Source of the DNA: Oerskovia paurometabola
Lineage (GTDB): Bacteria; Actinomycetota; Actinomycetes; Actinomycetales; Cellulomonadaceae
Direction of reading: 5' to 3'
NCBI RefSeq assembly: GCF_016907365.1
Contig: NZ_JAFBBV010000001.1
Span: 3,844,001 to 3,908,000, forward strand
Length of the DNA stretch: 64,000 nucleotides
The notes under the pieces are model-generated. The model did not search any database. It worked only from the letters and a program-made list of their open reading frames with translations, and had not been told where the DNA came from. A program made the translations under genes and the position numbers. Positions 33,102 through 41,879 of this stretch are shown one piece after another (within the stretch, counting starts at the first letter, position 1; each line of letters begins with the position of its first letter).

Positions 33102-34298
33102 CTACGGCACCTCGCGCTGCGCCTGCCCCACGTACTGGCTGAGGGGGCGGATGAGAGCGTTCGCGGACCGCTGCTCGACGACGTGCGCGGTCCAGCCCAC
33201 GACGCGCGCCGCGACGAACAGGGGCGTGAACGTCGGGGTGTCGAAGCCCATGAGGTGGTAGGCGGGGCCGGTCGGGTAGTCGAGGTTCGGCAGGATGCCC
33301 TTGCGCTCGGTCATGGCCGCTTCGAGCGCGTCGTACAGGTCGTCGAGCGCGGTCGCCTCGTCGGTCCCCAGGTGCGCGACGAGGTCGTCGAGCGTCTTCT
33401 TCATGGTCGGGACGCGCGAGTCGCCGTGCTTGTAGACGCGGTGGCCGAAGCCCATGATCTTGCGCTTGTCGACCAGCGCCTCGTCGAGCCAGGCTGCGGC
33501 CCGGTCGGCCGTCCCGATCTCCGCGAAGGTCGCCATGACGGCCTCGTTCGCGCCGCCGTGCAGGGCACCCTTGAGGGCGCCGATCGCGCCCGTGACGGCC
33601 GAGTGCAGGTCGGACAGCGTCGAGGTGATGACGCGGGCCGTGAACGTCGAGGCGTTGAACGAGTGCTCGGCGTACAGGATCATCGAGACCTCGAAGGCCC
33701 GCACGACGCACTCGTCGGGCACCTCGCCGAAGGTCATGTGGAGGAAGTTCTCGGCGTAGCCCAGGTCCTCGTCGGGGTCGACGATCTGCTGACCACGGCG
33801 TCGGCGCTGGTCGAGGGCGACCACGGCGGGCAGCATGGCCCACAGCCGCAGGGCCTTGGCGTGCTCGGCCTCGGGGGACGAGTCCTCGGCCGTGGGGTCG
33901 TGCGCGCCGATGACCGAGACCGCGGTGCGGCACACGTCCATGGGGTGGCAGGTCGTGGGGAGCTCGAGGATCGCGTTGCGCACGGCGCCCGGCAGCGCGC
34001 GGTGGGCGCGCTCGACCGCGGTCTGCTCGGCGAGCTGCTCGGGGGTCGGCAGCTCGCCGTGCCACAGGAGGTAGGCGACCTCCTCGAAGCTCTTGCGCGC
34101 GGCGAGCTCCTGCACGGGGTAGCCCCGGTAGAGCAGCGAGTTCGTGTCCGGGTTGACCTTGGAGACCGACGTCGTGTCGACGACGACGCCCGCGAGGCCC
34201 TTGCGGATCTCGGGAGCGGGAGCGGCCGGGCCCGGGACCGGGGCCGCGGCTCCCGGGGTGGTCGCGGGTGTCCCGACGCTGGGGGTGCTGGTGGTCAT
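33102..34298 (-). CDS. prpC: 2-methylcitrate synthase (bifunctional with citrate synthase)
   Basis: The 398-aa protein condenses propionyl-CoA with oxaloacetate. It has the citrate synthase triad: His in G-A-L-H-G-G-A-N-E, His in M-G-F-G-H-R-V-Y-K and Asp in F-D-T-P-T-F-T-P. Start K-G-L-A-G-V-V-V-D-T-T-S-V and length match PrpC. An extra Pro/Ala-rich N-terminus of about 30 residues precedes it. AGGAG lies before the ATG. It is the last gene of the gntR-prpD-prpB-prpC operon. Confidence 0.93.
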   Translation of the reverse strand: MTTSTPSVGTPATTPGAAAPVPGPAAPAPEIRKGLAGVVVDTTSVSKVNPDTNSLLYRGYPVQELAARKSFEEVAYLLWHGELPTPEQLAEQTAVERAHRALPGAVRNAILELPTTCHPMDVCRTAVSVIGAHDPTAEDSSPEAEHAKALRLWAMLPAVVALDQRRRRGQQIVDPDEDLGYAENFLHMTFGEVPDECVVRAFEVSMILYAEHSFNASTFTARVITSTLSDLHSAVTGAIGALKGALHGGANEAVMATFAEIGTADRAAAWLDEALVDKRKIMGFGHRVYKHGDSRVPTMKKTLDDLVAHLGTDEATALDDLYDALEAAMTERKGILPNLDYPTGPAYHLMGFDTPTFTPLFVAARVVGWTAHVVEQRSANALIRPLSQYVGQAQREVP

Positions 34299-34348
34299 GT
34301 GCTCACTCCTTCGTGATGCGGGGTCGTGCTGCGGCAGTGCTGGGCGCC

Positions 34349-35254
34349 CTACGGCCGGTAGGTGAAGATCTCGGTGTCGAAGTGGTTGTAGCCGGCGTAG
34401 TCCACCAGCTCGTACAGCCGCGCTCGCGTCTGCATCTCGCCGACCACCCCGTCCTGCGTACCGGTCTCCCGGATCATGTCCAGCGTGCGCTCCGCGGCCC
34501 CCATCGCGCTACGCAGGAGGGTCACGGGGTAGATGACGATCTGCACGCCTGCCGCCGCGAGCTGGTCACGGGTGAACAGCTCGGACTTGCCGAACTCCGT
34601 CATGTTGGCGAGCACCGGCACGTCGACCGCGGCTGCCACGGCCTCGAACTCCGCGAGGTCGCGCATGGCCTCGGGGAAGATCGCGTCGGCGCCCGCGTCG
34701 ACGAGCGCCTTCGCACGGTCGATCGCGGTCGCCAGCCCCGCAGGGCCGTCGAGGCTCGCCCGGACGTCGGTGCGGGCCATGACGAGGAAGTTCGGGTCGC
34801 GACGGGCGTCGACCGCGGCACGGATGCGCTTGGTCGCGGTCTCGAGGTCGACGGTCGCCTTGCCGTCGAGGTGGCCGCACCGCTTGGGGTTGACCTGGTC
34901 CTCGATGTGGCAGCCCGCGACGCCCGCGTCCTCGAGGGTCTGGATGGTGCGCGCGACGTTCATGGGTTCACCGAAGCCCGTGTCGGCATCGACGATCGCG
35001 GGCAGGTTCGTCATGCGCGCGATCTGCCCCGCACGGGTTGCGACCTCGGTGAGGGTCGTGAGGCCGATGTCCGGCAGGCCCAGGTCCGCCGAGACGACGG
35101 CCCCCGAGATGTACACCCCGTCGAAGCCCTTGTCCTCGATCAGGCGGGCGGAGAGCGGGTTGAACGCGCCGGGGAGCTGGAGCAGCTCGCCGGCCGCGAG
35201 CCGGGCGCGCAGCGTGGCCCGCTTGTCCGACGGCGTCGCGTGCGAGTACAGCAT
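34349..35254 (-). CDS. prpB: Methylisocitrate lyase
   Basis: The 301-aa protein cleaves 2-methylisocitrate to pyruvate and succinate. Signatures of the isocitrate lyase/PEP mutase family are present: V-D-A-D-T-G-F-G, E-D-Q-V, K-R-C-G-H with the catalytic Cys, and M-A-R-T-D. AGGAGG lies 7 nt before the ATG, and that ATG overlaps the prpD stop (ATGA). Confidence 0.95.
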   Translation of the reverse strand: MLYSHATPSDKRATLRARLAAGELLQLPGAFNPLSARLIEDKGFDGVYISGAVVSADLGLPDIGLTTLTEVATRAGQIARMTNLPAIVDADTGFGEPMNVARTIQTLEDAGVAGCHIEDQVNPKRCGHLDGKATVDLETATKRIRAAVDARRDPNFLVMARTDVRASLDGPAGLATAIDRAKALVDAGADAIFPEAMRDLAEFEAVAAAVDVPVLANMTEFGKSELFTRDQLAAAGVQIVIYPVTLLRSAMGAAERTLDMIRETGTQDGVVGEMQTRARLYELVDYAGYNHFDTEIFTYRP

Positions 35255-36972
35255 CAGTTGCCTCCTGCGGTGGTCGGGCCGGTGGGGTCGTCGGTCGCCT
35301 CGTGCATGGTCCAGCCTGCGGCTCCCTCGCCGGGACCGGTCTCGCCGGGTGCCCCGGCGTGCGCCTCGTCCGGGCCCTCCGAGGCACCGGACGCCGCCGG
35401 GTGCGCTGCGTCGTCGGGCGTGCTGCTCGTGGCGCCCTGGGAGGGGCGGCCCAGCTCGAAGATGCCCGTGGGTACCGGGACCGCGTCCAGCAGCCCGGGC
35501 CGCGCGACGATCGAGAGCTCGCGCACCTCGGCGGGCGTGAGCGACGGGAGGCGCTGCGCGAGGTCGAGGAAGCGCTCGATCTCGGCGGGCTCGAGCACGC
35601 CCTCGGCGAGGAGCCGGAACTTGGCGACGTACTGCGCACGGGCGAACGGGCGCGCGCCGAGCGGGTGCGCGTCGGCGACGGCGATCTCGCGGACGATCCG
35701 CCCGCCGTCGGCCAGCTCGATCTCGACGCGACCGCCGAACGCCTTCTCGGCCGGGTCGACCGAGTGGTAGCGGCGCGTCCACTCGGGGTCCTCGGCCGTG
35801 GTGACCTTGCCCCACAGCGCGACCGTGTCGGCGCGCCCGGCGCGGCCGGGCGTGTACGAGTCGACGTGGTGCCACCCGCCGTCCTGGAGCGCCACCGCGA
35901 AGATGTACGGGATGGAGTGGTCGAGGGTCTCGCGCGAGGCGGTCGGGTCGTACTTCTGCGGGTCGTTCGCGCCCGAGCCGATCACGTAGTGCGTGTGGTG
36001 GCTCGTGTGGATCACGATGCTCGCGATGTTGTCAGGGTCGGCGAGCCACGGGTGCTCGGCGTGCAGCGCGCGCGCCAGGTCGATGAGCGCCTGCGACTGG
36101 TACTCCGCCGAGTGCTCCTTGGTGTACGTGTCGAGGATCGCGGTCTTGGGCTCGCCGGGCGACGGCAGCACGACGTCGTAGCGCCCCTCGGGCCCGTCGA
36201 GCAGCCACGCGATCACGCCGTCCTCGCCCTCGTAGATCGGCTCGGGCGACGTCTGCCCGCGCATCGCCCGGTCCACGGCCTCGACCGCGACCTTGCCCGC
36301 GAGGGCGGGCGCGTACGCCTTCCACGTCGAGATCTGGCCCTTGCGGGACTGCCGCGTCGCGGTCGTGGTGTGCAAGGCCTGACCGATCGCCTGGAAGATC
36401 GTCGTGGTGTCGAGCCCGAGCAGGGTCCCGATCCCGGCCGCTGCCGACGGGCCGAGGTGCGCGACGTGGTCGATCTTGTGCGCGTGCAGGCTGACGGCCC
36501 GGACCAGGTCCACCTGGATCTCGTAGCCCGTCGCGATGCCCCGCACGAGCGCCGCCCCGTCGCAGCCCGCGTGCTGGGCGACCGCGAGGATCGGCGGGAT
36601 GTTGTCCCCCGGGTGCGAGTACTCGGCCGCGAGGAACGTGTCGTGGTAGTCGAGCTCGCGGACCGCGACGCCGTTGGCCCAGGCGGCCCACTCGGGGCTC
36701 GTGCGGGTCGCCAGCGGCGTCCCGAAGACCGCCGCGCCCGGCTCGTACGGGTGCGCGAGGGCCTGCCCCCGGGCAGCGACGGCCGGGGCTCGCGTGAGGC
36801 TCGCGGCCGCGACGGCCGCGTTGTCGATCACGCGGTTGACGATCATCTCGACGACCTCGTCCGGCACCTCGACCGGGTCGGTCGCGAGCTCGGCGAGCTT
36901 CCACGCGAGCTGGTCGGTGCGGGCGAGGTTCTCCGCGGAACGGTGGGTCCGCAGGTGGTGGGTCGTGGGCAT
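35254..36972 (-). CDS. prpD: 2-methylcitrate dehydratase (MmgE/PrpD family)
   Basis: The 572-aa protein dehydrates 2-methylcitrate to methylaconitate. N-terminal [28 protein letters not shown] and [11 protein letters not shown] are typical of PrpD. The C-terminal 60-70 residues (Ser/Pro/Gly/Glu-rich) exceed the usual length of about 500 and look disordered. The stop overlaps prpB. Confidence 0.93.
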   Translation of the reverse strand: MPTTHHLRTHRSAENLARTDQLAWKLAELATDPVEVPDEVVEMIVNRVIDNAAVAAASLTRAPAVAARGQALAHPYEPGAAVFGTPLATRTSPEWAAWANGVAVRELDYHDTFLAAEYSHPGDNIPPILAVAQHAGCDGAALVRGIATGYEIQVDLVRAVSLHAHKIDHVAHLGPSAAAGIGTLLGLDTTTIFQAIGQALHTTTATRQSRKGQISTWKAYAPALAGKVAVEAVDRAMRGQTSPEPIYEGEDGVIAWLLDGPEGRYDVVLPSPGEPKTAILDTYTKEHSAEYQSQALIDLARALHAEHPWLADPDNIASIVIHTSHHTHYVIGSGANDPQKYDPTASRETLDHSIPYIFAVALQDGGWHHVDSYTPGRAGRADTVALWGKVTTAEDPEWTRRYHSVDPAEKAFGGRVEIELADGGRIVREIAVADAHPLGARPFARAQYVAKFRLLAEGVLEPAEIERFLDLAQRLPSLTPAEVRELSIVARPGLLDAVPVPTGIFELGRPSQGATSSTPDDAAHPAASGASEGPDEAHAGAPGETGPGEGAAGWTMHEATDDPTGPTTAGGN

Positions 36973-37093
36973 CGGTGCCTCCGGTGGTCGGGTGCGGTAC
37001 GTCGGGGTGCGTCGGGCGTGCTCCCTGCCCGACGGCGTCGCGTGGGCCGAGGGGACGGTTGCGGTCGGCGGGGGCCAGGTGGGGTGCGCGTCG

Positions 37094-37801
37094 TCAGCCG
37101 GGCGGCGGGTTCTCCTGCTCGCCGAGGGCCTTGGCTGCCATGGCGCCGCTGCGTTCGATGTGCTCGCGCATGGCACGCTCGGCCGCGTCCGGGTCGCCGC
37201 TCGCGATGGCGGACGCGACCTCACGGTGCTCGTCGACGTGGTCGGTGGTCCCGACGCGCTCACGCGCGGACAGCGAACGGTAGCGGTCGACGTGCCCGCG
37301 GATCTGACGCAGCAGCTCGGAGCACCACCGGTTGTCGGCGAGGGCCGCGATCTCGCCGTGGAACTGGGCGCCGATGCGCAGGACCTCGTCCTCGTGGTCG
37401 CGCACGGCGTCCATGAGGTCGACGAGGCGGGAGAGGCGCTCGACGTCGGCAGGCCGCGCACGTTCGCACGCGTCCCGGGCGAGCAGTCCTTCGAGGCGTG
37501 CCCGGACGTCGTACACGCGGTGCAGGTCGGTGACCGCCAGGGGCGCGACGCGCACTCCCCCGGTCGGCTGCTCGACCACGAGGGCTTCGGCCTGCAGGAG
37601 GCGCAGGGCTTCGCGGACGGGGGTGCGGCTCACGCCGAGCTGGGCCGAGAGGACGGGTTCGGTGAGCCGGGCGTCGGCCGCGAGCGTGCCGTCGATGATG
37701 CGCTGACGCAGGAGGTCGTAGACCGCGCGAGCCCCGGACTGGCGGCGGACGGCCGCAAGGGGTTCGTCGCGGGGCGGGGACGACGTCGTCGGGGCGCTGA
37801 C
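37094..37801 (-). CDS. GntR-family (FCD) regulator of the prp operon
   Basis: The 235-aa protein has a winged HTH ([35 protein letters not shown]) followed by an all-helical FCD ligand domain with D-V-R-A-R-L-E and metal-type His residues (QFHGEI, DEHREV). It is the first gene of the propionate operon, 121 bp before prpD. The palindrome TTGTATACAA at 37831-37840, just upstream of the ATG at 37801, is a typical FadR/FCD operator, so self-repression is likely. The effector is presumably a methylcitrate-cycle intermediate (inference). Confidence 0.88.
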   Translation of the reverse strand, partial: VSAPTTSSPPRDEPLAAVRRQSGARAVYDLLRQRIIDGTLAADARLTEPVLSAQLGVSRTPVREALRLLQAEALVVEQPTGGVRVAPLAVTDLHRVYDVRARLEGLLARDACERARPADVERLSRLVDLMDAVRDHEDEVLRIGAQFHGEIAALADNRWCSELLRQIRGHVDRYRSLSARERVGTTDHVDEHREVASAIASGDPDAAERAMREHIERSGAMAAKALGEQENPPPG

Positions 37802-37830
37802 CATGCGACCATCGTGCCACAGCACCTGCG

Positions 37831-37840
37831 TACTTGTATA
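37831..37840. promoter_or_regulatory. GntR operator TTGTATACAA
   Basis: A perfect 10-bp palindrome lies 30 nt upstream of the gntR start and about 107 nt upstream of the divergent DyP operon. It could regulate the prp operon, and possibly the divergent genes. Confidence 0.6.
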
Positions 37841-37946
37841 CAACACTGCTGCCCGCGTGCCTCAGGTCGCCTCACCCCATCTGCGTGATGTGGGCACCAG
37901 GAAGTCGTGGAACGCTGAAGAAGTCTCAGCGAAGGAGGAGCTCGAG

Positions 37947-38477
37947 GTGAGTACAACTACTGGCCGCAGCGTCGGACCCACGAGTGAGTTCAGCCTGTTC
38001 TTCCACGTCAAGCCCGGCCAGAGCGAGTCGCTCCGGGCAGCGCTCGACGACCTGCAACACACCCCGGGGTATCTTCCCGGCGACTACGGCATGGCGATCA
38101 CGACGATTCACGAGGCACGATTCGTGCTCTTCGACGACGACACGCGACTCGCCTTCATCACGAGCTTCGACGGTCCGTGGGACGCCTACATGGACGACTT
38201 CTTCAACTCCGGCCCGACGCTCGCGCTCTTCGACCTGATCTTCAGGCACACCGAGGGCTACGTCGGCCTGCCGGACCTCGCCACCGAGAAGGCGTTCATC
38301 CTCGGGGCGCAGGAGCGCGCCGCCGCCTACGCACGCAACTACCCCGGCACGGTGAAGGAGATCCTGAAGGCGCAGCGCGTGAACGCGGCCTTCCAGAAAG
38401 TGCTCGATCACCCCGACGCCGCGGCCGCCCTGCAGCATCCGGCGCTCCAGCCGCTCCTCGACGAGGCCGGGGACTGA
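37947..38477 (+). CDS. Uncharacterised 176-aa protein, first gene of the DyP operon
   Basis: GTG at 37947 follows AGGAGG by 8 nt. The N-terminal half (E-F-S-L-F-F-H-V-K-P-G-Q...H-E-A-R-F-V-L-F-D-D-D-T-R-L-A-F-I-T-S-F-D-G-P-W-D) reads like a ferredoxin-like alpha/beta sandwich of the ABM/EthD or DyP type. The C-terminal half is helical, with R-A-A-A-Y-A-R-N-Y-P-G-T-V. There is no signal peptide or Cys motif. I cannot name a family. It is one nucleotide from the DUF4331 gene, so it is probably part of the same system. Confidence 0.75.
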   Translation: MSTTTGRSVGPTSEFSLFFHVKPGQSESLRAALDDLQHTPGYLPGDYGMAITTIHEARFVLFDDDTRLAFITSFDGPWDAYMDDFFNSGPTLALFDLIFRHTEGYVGLPDLATEKAFILGAQERAAAYARNYPGTVKEILKAQRVNAAFQKVLDHPDAAAALQHPALQPLLDEAGD

Positions 38478-38478
38478 G

Positions 38479-39618
38479 GTGTCGGATCACATCTCGGGCC
38501 CGCGGGCGTTGGCCAACTCGATCGCCGACATCACCGACGTCTTCGCGTTCCCGAGCCCCGACCGGCCGCAGCACCTCGTTCTCGTGATGAACACCCTGCC
38601 GTTCGCCAAGGTCTCCGACGCCCTCTCGGAAGGCCTGATCTACCGGTTCCGGGTGCGGCCCCTCACGGCAGCTGTGCCCGGCGACCACGCCCCGTTCTCC
38701 GCCGGCCCGGAGCACGGCGCCGAGGAGTTCGTGTTCGACTGCGTCTTCTCTCCGCCGACCAGCGCCGACGGCCAGCCGTTCGAGCAGGAGGGCACCTGCA
38801 CCACCCCCTCCGGAGAGACCGTGTCGTTCCGCGTCAACGACGAGGACGGCGGTTCCGCGCACGGCGTGCGGGTCTTCGCCGGTGCGCGCTGGGATCCGTT
38901 CATCCTCGATGCCCCCGCCGCCCTGAAGACCGTCGCGATCGGCGAGCTCGCCTTCGCGGAACGCGGCTCGATCTACATGGATGGCAAGAACGTCCTGGGA
39001 CTGGTCGTCGAGATCGACCCTGCGCTGTTGGGCGGCGCCACGTTGGTCGGCGTCGTCGCCGAGACACTGACGCGCGGCGTGTTCAACGTCCGGATCGAGC
39101 GCGTCGGGCGACCCGAGGTGAAGAACCTGATGCTCGGGCCGATGCAGTTCGATCGGGTCAACCAGGACCTCGAGATCCGCGACCTCTACAACATGGAGGA
39201 CGCGTTCCACATCCAGCACGGCTACGAGGGCGCCTACCGGGCACGGCTCGACGCCAACCTTGCGTTCTGGGACAGCCTCGACGGCAAGACCGACTGGCCG
39301 ACGATCGACGGCGTCCATCCGCTGACCGAGCTCGTGCTTGCCGACTACCTGGTCGTCGATCTCTCCAAGCCCTACCAGGAGAAGGGTTCGTTCCTCGAGA
39401 TCGAACTCGCTTCCCGCAGGGGACGAGCCCACGCGACCTGCGGGGGGCGCACGATCAACGACGACGTGATGGACGTGTTCTTCACGACGCTGATCAACGC
39501 CGGCAACGGACCGATCATCCGCGACGGGGTGGACGGCTCGTCCCGGCCGGCCTCGCAGACCTTCCCGTACCTCTCGGCTCCCAACCCCCGTCCACCAGAG
39601 AAGCCGGAGCACCACTGA
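38479..39618 (+). CDS. DUF4331 domain protein
   Basis: The 379-aa protein starts S-D-H-I-S-G-P-R-A-L-A-N-S-I-A-D-I-T-D-V-F-A-F-P-S-P-D-R-P, the typical DUF4331 opening. R-V-N-Q-D-L-E-I-R-D-L-Y-N-M-E-D-A-F and P-L-T-E-L-V-L-A-D-Y-L-V-V-D lie further on. Most DUF4331 proteins are secreted; this one has no signal peptide. The domain's function is unknown. The gene is translationally linked to both neighbours (gaps of 1 and 2 nt), which points to a shared complex or pathway with the DyP peroxidase. Confidence 0.8.
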   Translation: MSDHISGPRALANSIADITDVFAFPSPDRPQHLVLVMNTLPFAKVSDALSEGLIYRFRVRPLTAAVPGDHAPFSAGPEHGAEEFVFDCVFSPPTSADGQPFEQEGTCTTPSGETVSFRVNDEDGGSAHGVRVFAGARWDPFILDAPAALKTVAIGELAFAERGSIYMDGKNVLGLVVEIDPALLGGATLVGVVAETLTRGVFNVRIERVGRPEVKNLMLGPMQFDRVNQDLEIRDLYNMEDAFHIQHGYEGAYRARLDANLAFWDSLDGKTDWPTIDGVHPLTELVLADYLVVDLSKPYQEKGSFLEIELASRRGRAHATCGGRTINDDVMDVFFTTLINAGNGPIIRDGVDGSSRPASQTFPYLSAPNPRPPEKPEHH

Positions 39619-39620
39619 GC

Positions 39621-40991
39621 ATGGCTGAGACGGGGAGCGTCACGCTCGAGCTCGATGACATCCAGAGTGGCGCCCTGCACGAGCGCCCCTCCCCCTATGT
39701 CGGCACCTACCTGATGCTGCGCATCGACGAGCGCGCCGACGGCCATGAGCTCGTCCGGCGGCTGACAGCCCTCGTGAGCTCGGGGACGCAGTCGCTCGAT
39801 CCCGCCAACGACGCCTGGTTCACCGTCGCGTTCACCTACCACGGGCTGAAGGCGCTCGGAGTTCCTCAGGAATCCCTGGACAGCTTCACGCCGGAGTTCC
39901 GGGAAGGGATGGCCGCGCGGGCGGAGCACCTGGGAGACGTCGGCGAGAGCAGTCCTGAGAACTGGGAGAAGCCGCTCGGCACTCCCGACGTCCACATCGC
40001 CATCGCGGTCATCTCCCCCGACATCGCCCGTCTCGAGGCCGTCACCGAGAAGGCTCGCCTCGCCCACCAGGAGCTGGCGGGCATCTCGGTCGTCTGGCGT
40101 CAGGACTGCTACCAGCTCCCGACCGGGCGCACGTCGTTCGGCTTCAAGGACGGCATCGGCCAGCCGGCCGTCGAGGGCAGCGGCAGGGCGCCGTCGAACC
40201 CGCACGAACCGCCGCTCAAGGCCGGCGAGATCATCCTCGGCTATCCCGACGAGACCGGCGGGCTGCCGCCGATGCCGAGCCCCGACATCCTGGGCCGCAA
40301 CGGCACCTACGTCGTCTTCCGGAAGCTGCACACCAAGGTTGCGGCCTACCGGCAGTACCTCCGCGCGCGAGCGGCGAACCGTGAAGAGGAGGCGCTGCTG
40401 GGGGCGAAGATGGTCGGACGCTGGCAGAGCGGAGCCCCGCTGGCCGTGGCGCCCGACGTCGACGACGCCCAGCTCGGCGGCGATCCGCAGCGGAACAACG
40501 CCTTTCTCTACGGCGACGACCCTCGTGGCTTCAAGTGCCCGGTCGGCGCCCACGCACGACGTGCCAACCCGCGCGACGCGCTGGCCGACGACGGCAGCAC
40601 GGACGTCCGCCTGCACCGCATGATCCGGCGCGGTACGAGCTACGGCCCGATGCTCCCCGACGGCGAGCTGGAGGACGACGGAGCGGACCGCGGCATCATC
40701 TTCGTGTTCGCCGGCGCCCACATCAAGCGGCAGTTCGAGTTCGTCAAGACCCAGTGGCTCAACGACGGGATCTTCATCGGCGCCCCTGACGAAGCAGACC
40801 CGATCGTCGGCTCCCCCCACCACACGAACAGCTTCACGATCCCCCGGCGACCGATCCGACGCCGCCTGCAGGACCTTCCGCCGTTCGTGATCACGCGTGG
40901 GGGCGAGTACTGCTTCGCCCCGAGCCTCTCGGCCATGCGTTGGCTGGCGGAGCTGCCGCATTCCGTCTCGACCGAGGAGAGCACGCCATGA
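39621..40991 (+). CDS. DyP-type heme peroxidase
   Basis: The 456-aa protein has the DyP signature G-F-K-D-G-I-G-Q-P with catalytic Asp177, the proximal heme His311 in V-G-A-H-A-R-R-A-N-P-R-D, and the distal Arg region H-R-M-I-R-R-G-T-S-Y-G. Length and the F-G-F-x-D-G form fit the longer class C/D-like DyPs. It has no Tat signal, so it is cytoplasmic or encapsulated; no encapsulin gene is present. It oxidises dyes or phenolics with H2O2 in known members. The stop overlaps the next gene. Confidence 0.92.
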   Translation: MAETGSVTLELDDIQSGALHERPSPYVGTYLMLRIDERADGHELVRRLTALVSSGTQSLDPANDAWFTVAFTYHGLKALGVPQESLDSFTPEFREGMAARAEHLGDVGESSPENWEKPLGTPDVHIAIAVISPDIARLEAVTEKARLAHQELAGISVVWRQDCYQLPTGRTSFGFKDGIGQPAVEGSGRAPSNPHEPPLKAGEIILGYPDETGGLPPMPSPDILGRNGTYVVFRKLHTKVAAYRQYLRARAANREEEALLGAKMVGRWQSGAPLAVAPDVDDAQLGGDPQRNNAFLYGDDPRGFKCPVGAHARRANPRDALADDGSTDVRLHRMIRRGTSYGPMLPDGELEDDGADRGIIFVFAGAHIKRQFEFVKTQWLNDGIFIGAPDEADPIVGSPHHTNSFTIPRRPIRRRLQDLPPFVITRGGEYCFAPSLSAMRWLAELPHSVSTEESTP

Positions 40992-41854
40992 GCACGCCCC
41001 CCGAGGGCACCGACCGCTGGAAGGCGCTCGATTTCGCCCCGCCGGCCGCAGACGCCCCCGAACCCGAGTCCTCCGTCCTCGTCGAGTACCAGCACGACGA
41101 CCAGATCGCCGTGGTCACGCTCAACCGGCCGCACGCCGACAACGCGATCACGACCGAGATGGGTGCTCGACTGACCGAGATCGTCGAGACGATCGCCGTG
41201 CGCACCGCCGTCCGCGTCGTCGTGCTCACGGGCGCCGGCAAGCGCGCGTTCTCCGTCGGCAGCGACCTCCGACAGCGCAGGAGCATGACGAAGGAGGACT
41301 GGCTTCGCCAGCGCCAGGCCTTCGATCGAACGCTGTACACCGTGCGGCAGCTGCGCAAGCCGCTCTTCGCCGCCGTGAACGGCATCGCCTATGGCGGCGG
41401 GTGCGAGCTCGCCCAGAGCTGCGACTTCATCATCGCCTCCGAGAACGCCACGTTCGGGCAGCCGGAGGCGATGCTCGGCCTCTCCGCCGGTGGTGGCTCC
41501 CCGGTGTTCCTGCCACGCCTGCTCGGTCCGGGCAGAGCACTGCAGATGCTCATGACCGGCGACCCGATCTCCGCGGCCGAAGCCCACCGGCTCGGCATGG
41601 TCAACGAAGTCCACGACCAGGACGACCTGGCGGCCGCGGCCGCTCGGATCGCGGAGAAGATCGCCGGCAACTCCCCGACGGCGGTCCAGGCCGTCAAGCG
41701 GGCCGTGCAGCTCGGCGAGGGGCAGCCCGTGGAGCAGGCCATCGCCATCATGATGGAGGCGCACTGGCGCTCGGCCGTGCACCCGGACCGCATCGAGGGC
41801 ATCGGAGCCTTCAACGAGGGCCGGGACCCGGTCTTCCGCGATGCCGACTACTGA
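40988..41854 (+). CDS. Enoyl-CoA hydratase/isomerase family protein
   Basis: The 288-aa crotonase-fold protein has both catalytic glutamates: Glu140 in G-G-G-C-E-L-A and Glu160 in F-G-Q-P-E-A, with the usual 20-residue spacing, so hydratase activity is plausible. The CoA-binding S-V-G-S-D-L-R segment is present. A Pro-rich N-terminal extension of about 30 residues precedes the fold. The ATG overlaps the DyP stop by 4 nt. The substrate is unknown; no acyl-CoA ligase or dehydrogenase gene accompanies it. Confidence 0.88.
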   Translation: MSTPPEGTDRWKALDFAPPAADAPEPESSVLVEYQHDDQIAVVTLNRPHADNAITTEMGARLTEIVETIAVRTAVRVVVLTGAGKRAFSVGSDLRQRRSMTKEDWLRQRQAFDRTLYTVRQLRKPLFAAVNGIAYGGGCELAQSCDFIIASENATFGQPEAMLGLSAGGGSPVFLPRLLGPGRALQMLMTGDPISAAEAHRLGMVNEVHDQDDLAAAAARIAEKIAGNSPTAVQAVKRAVQLGEGQPVEQAIAIMMEAHWRSAVHPDRIEGIGAFNEGRDPVFRDADY

Positions 41855-41879
41855 ACCCGGCCTACGAGGAGGCAGAGCG

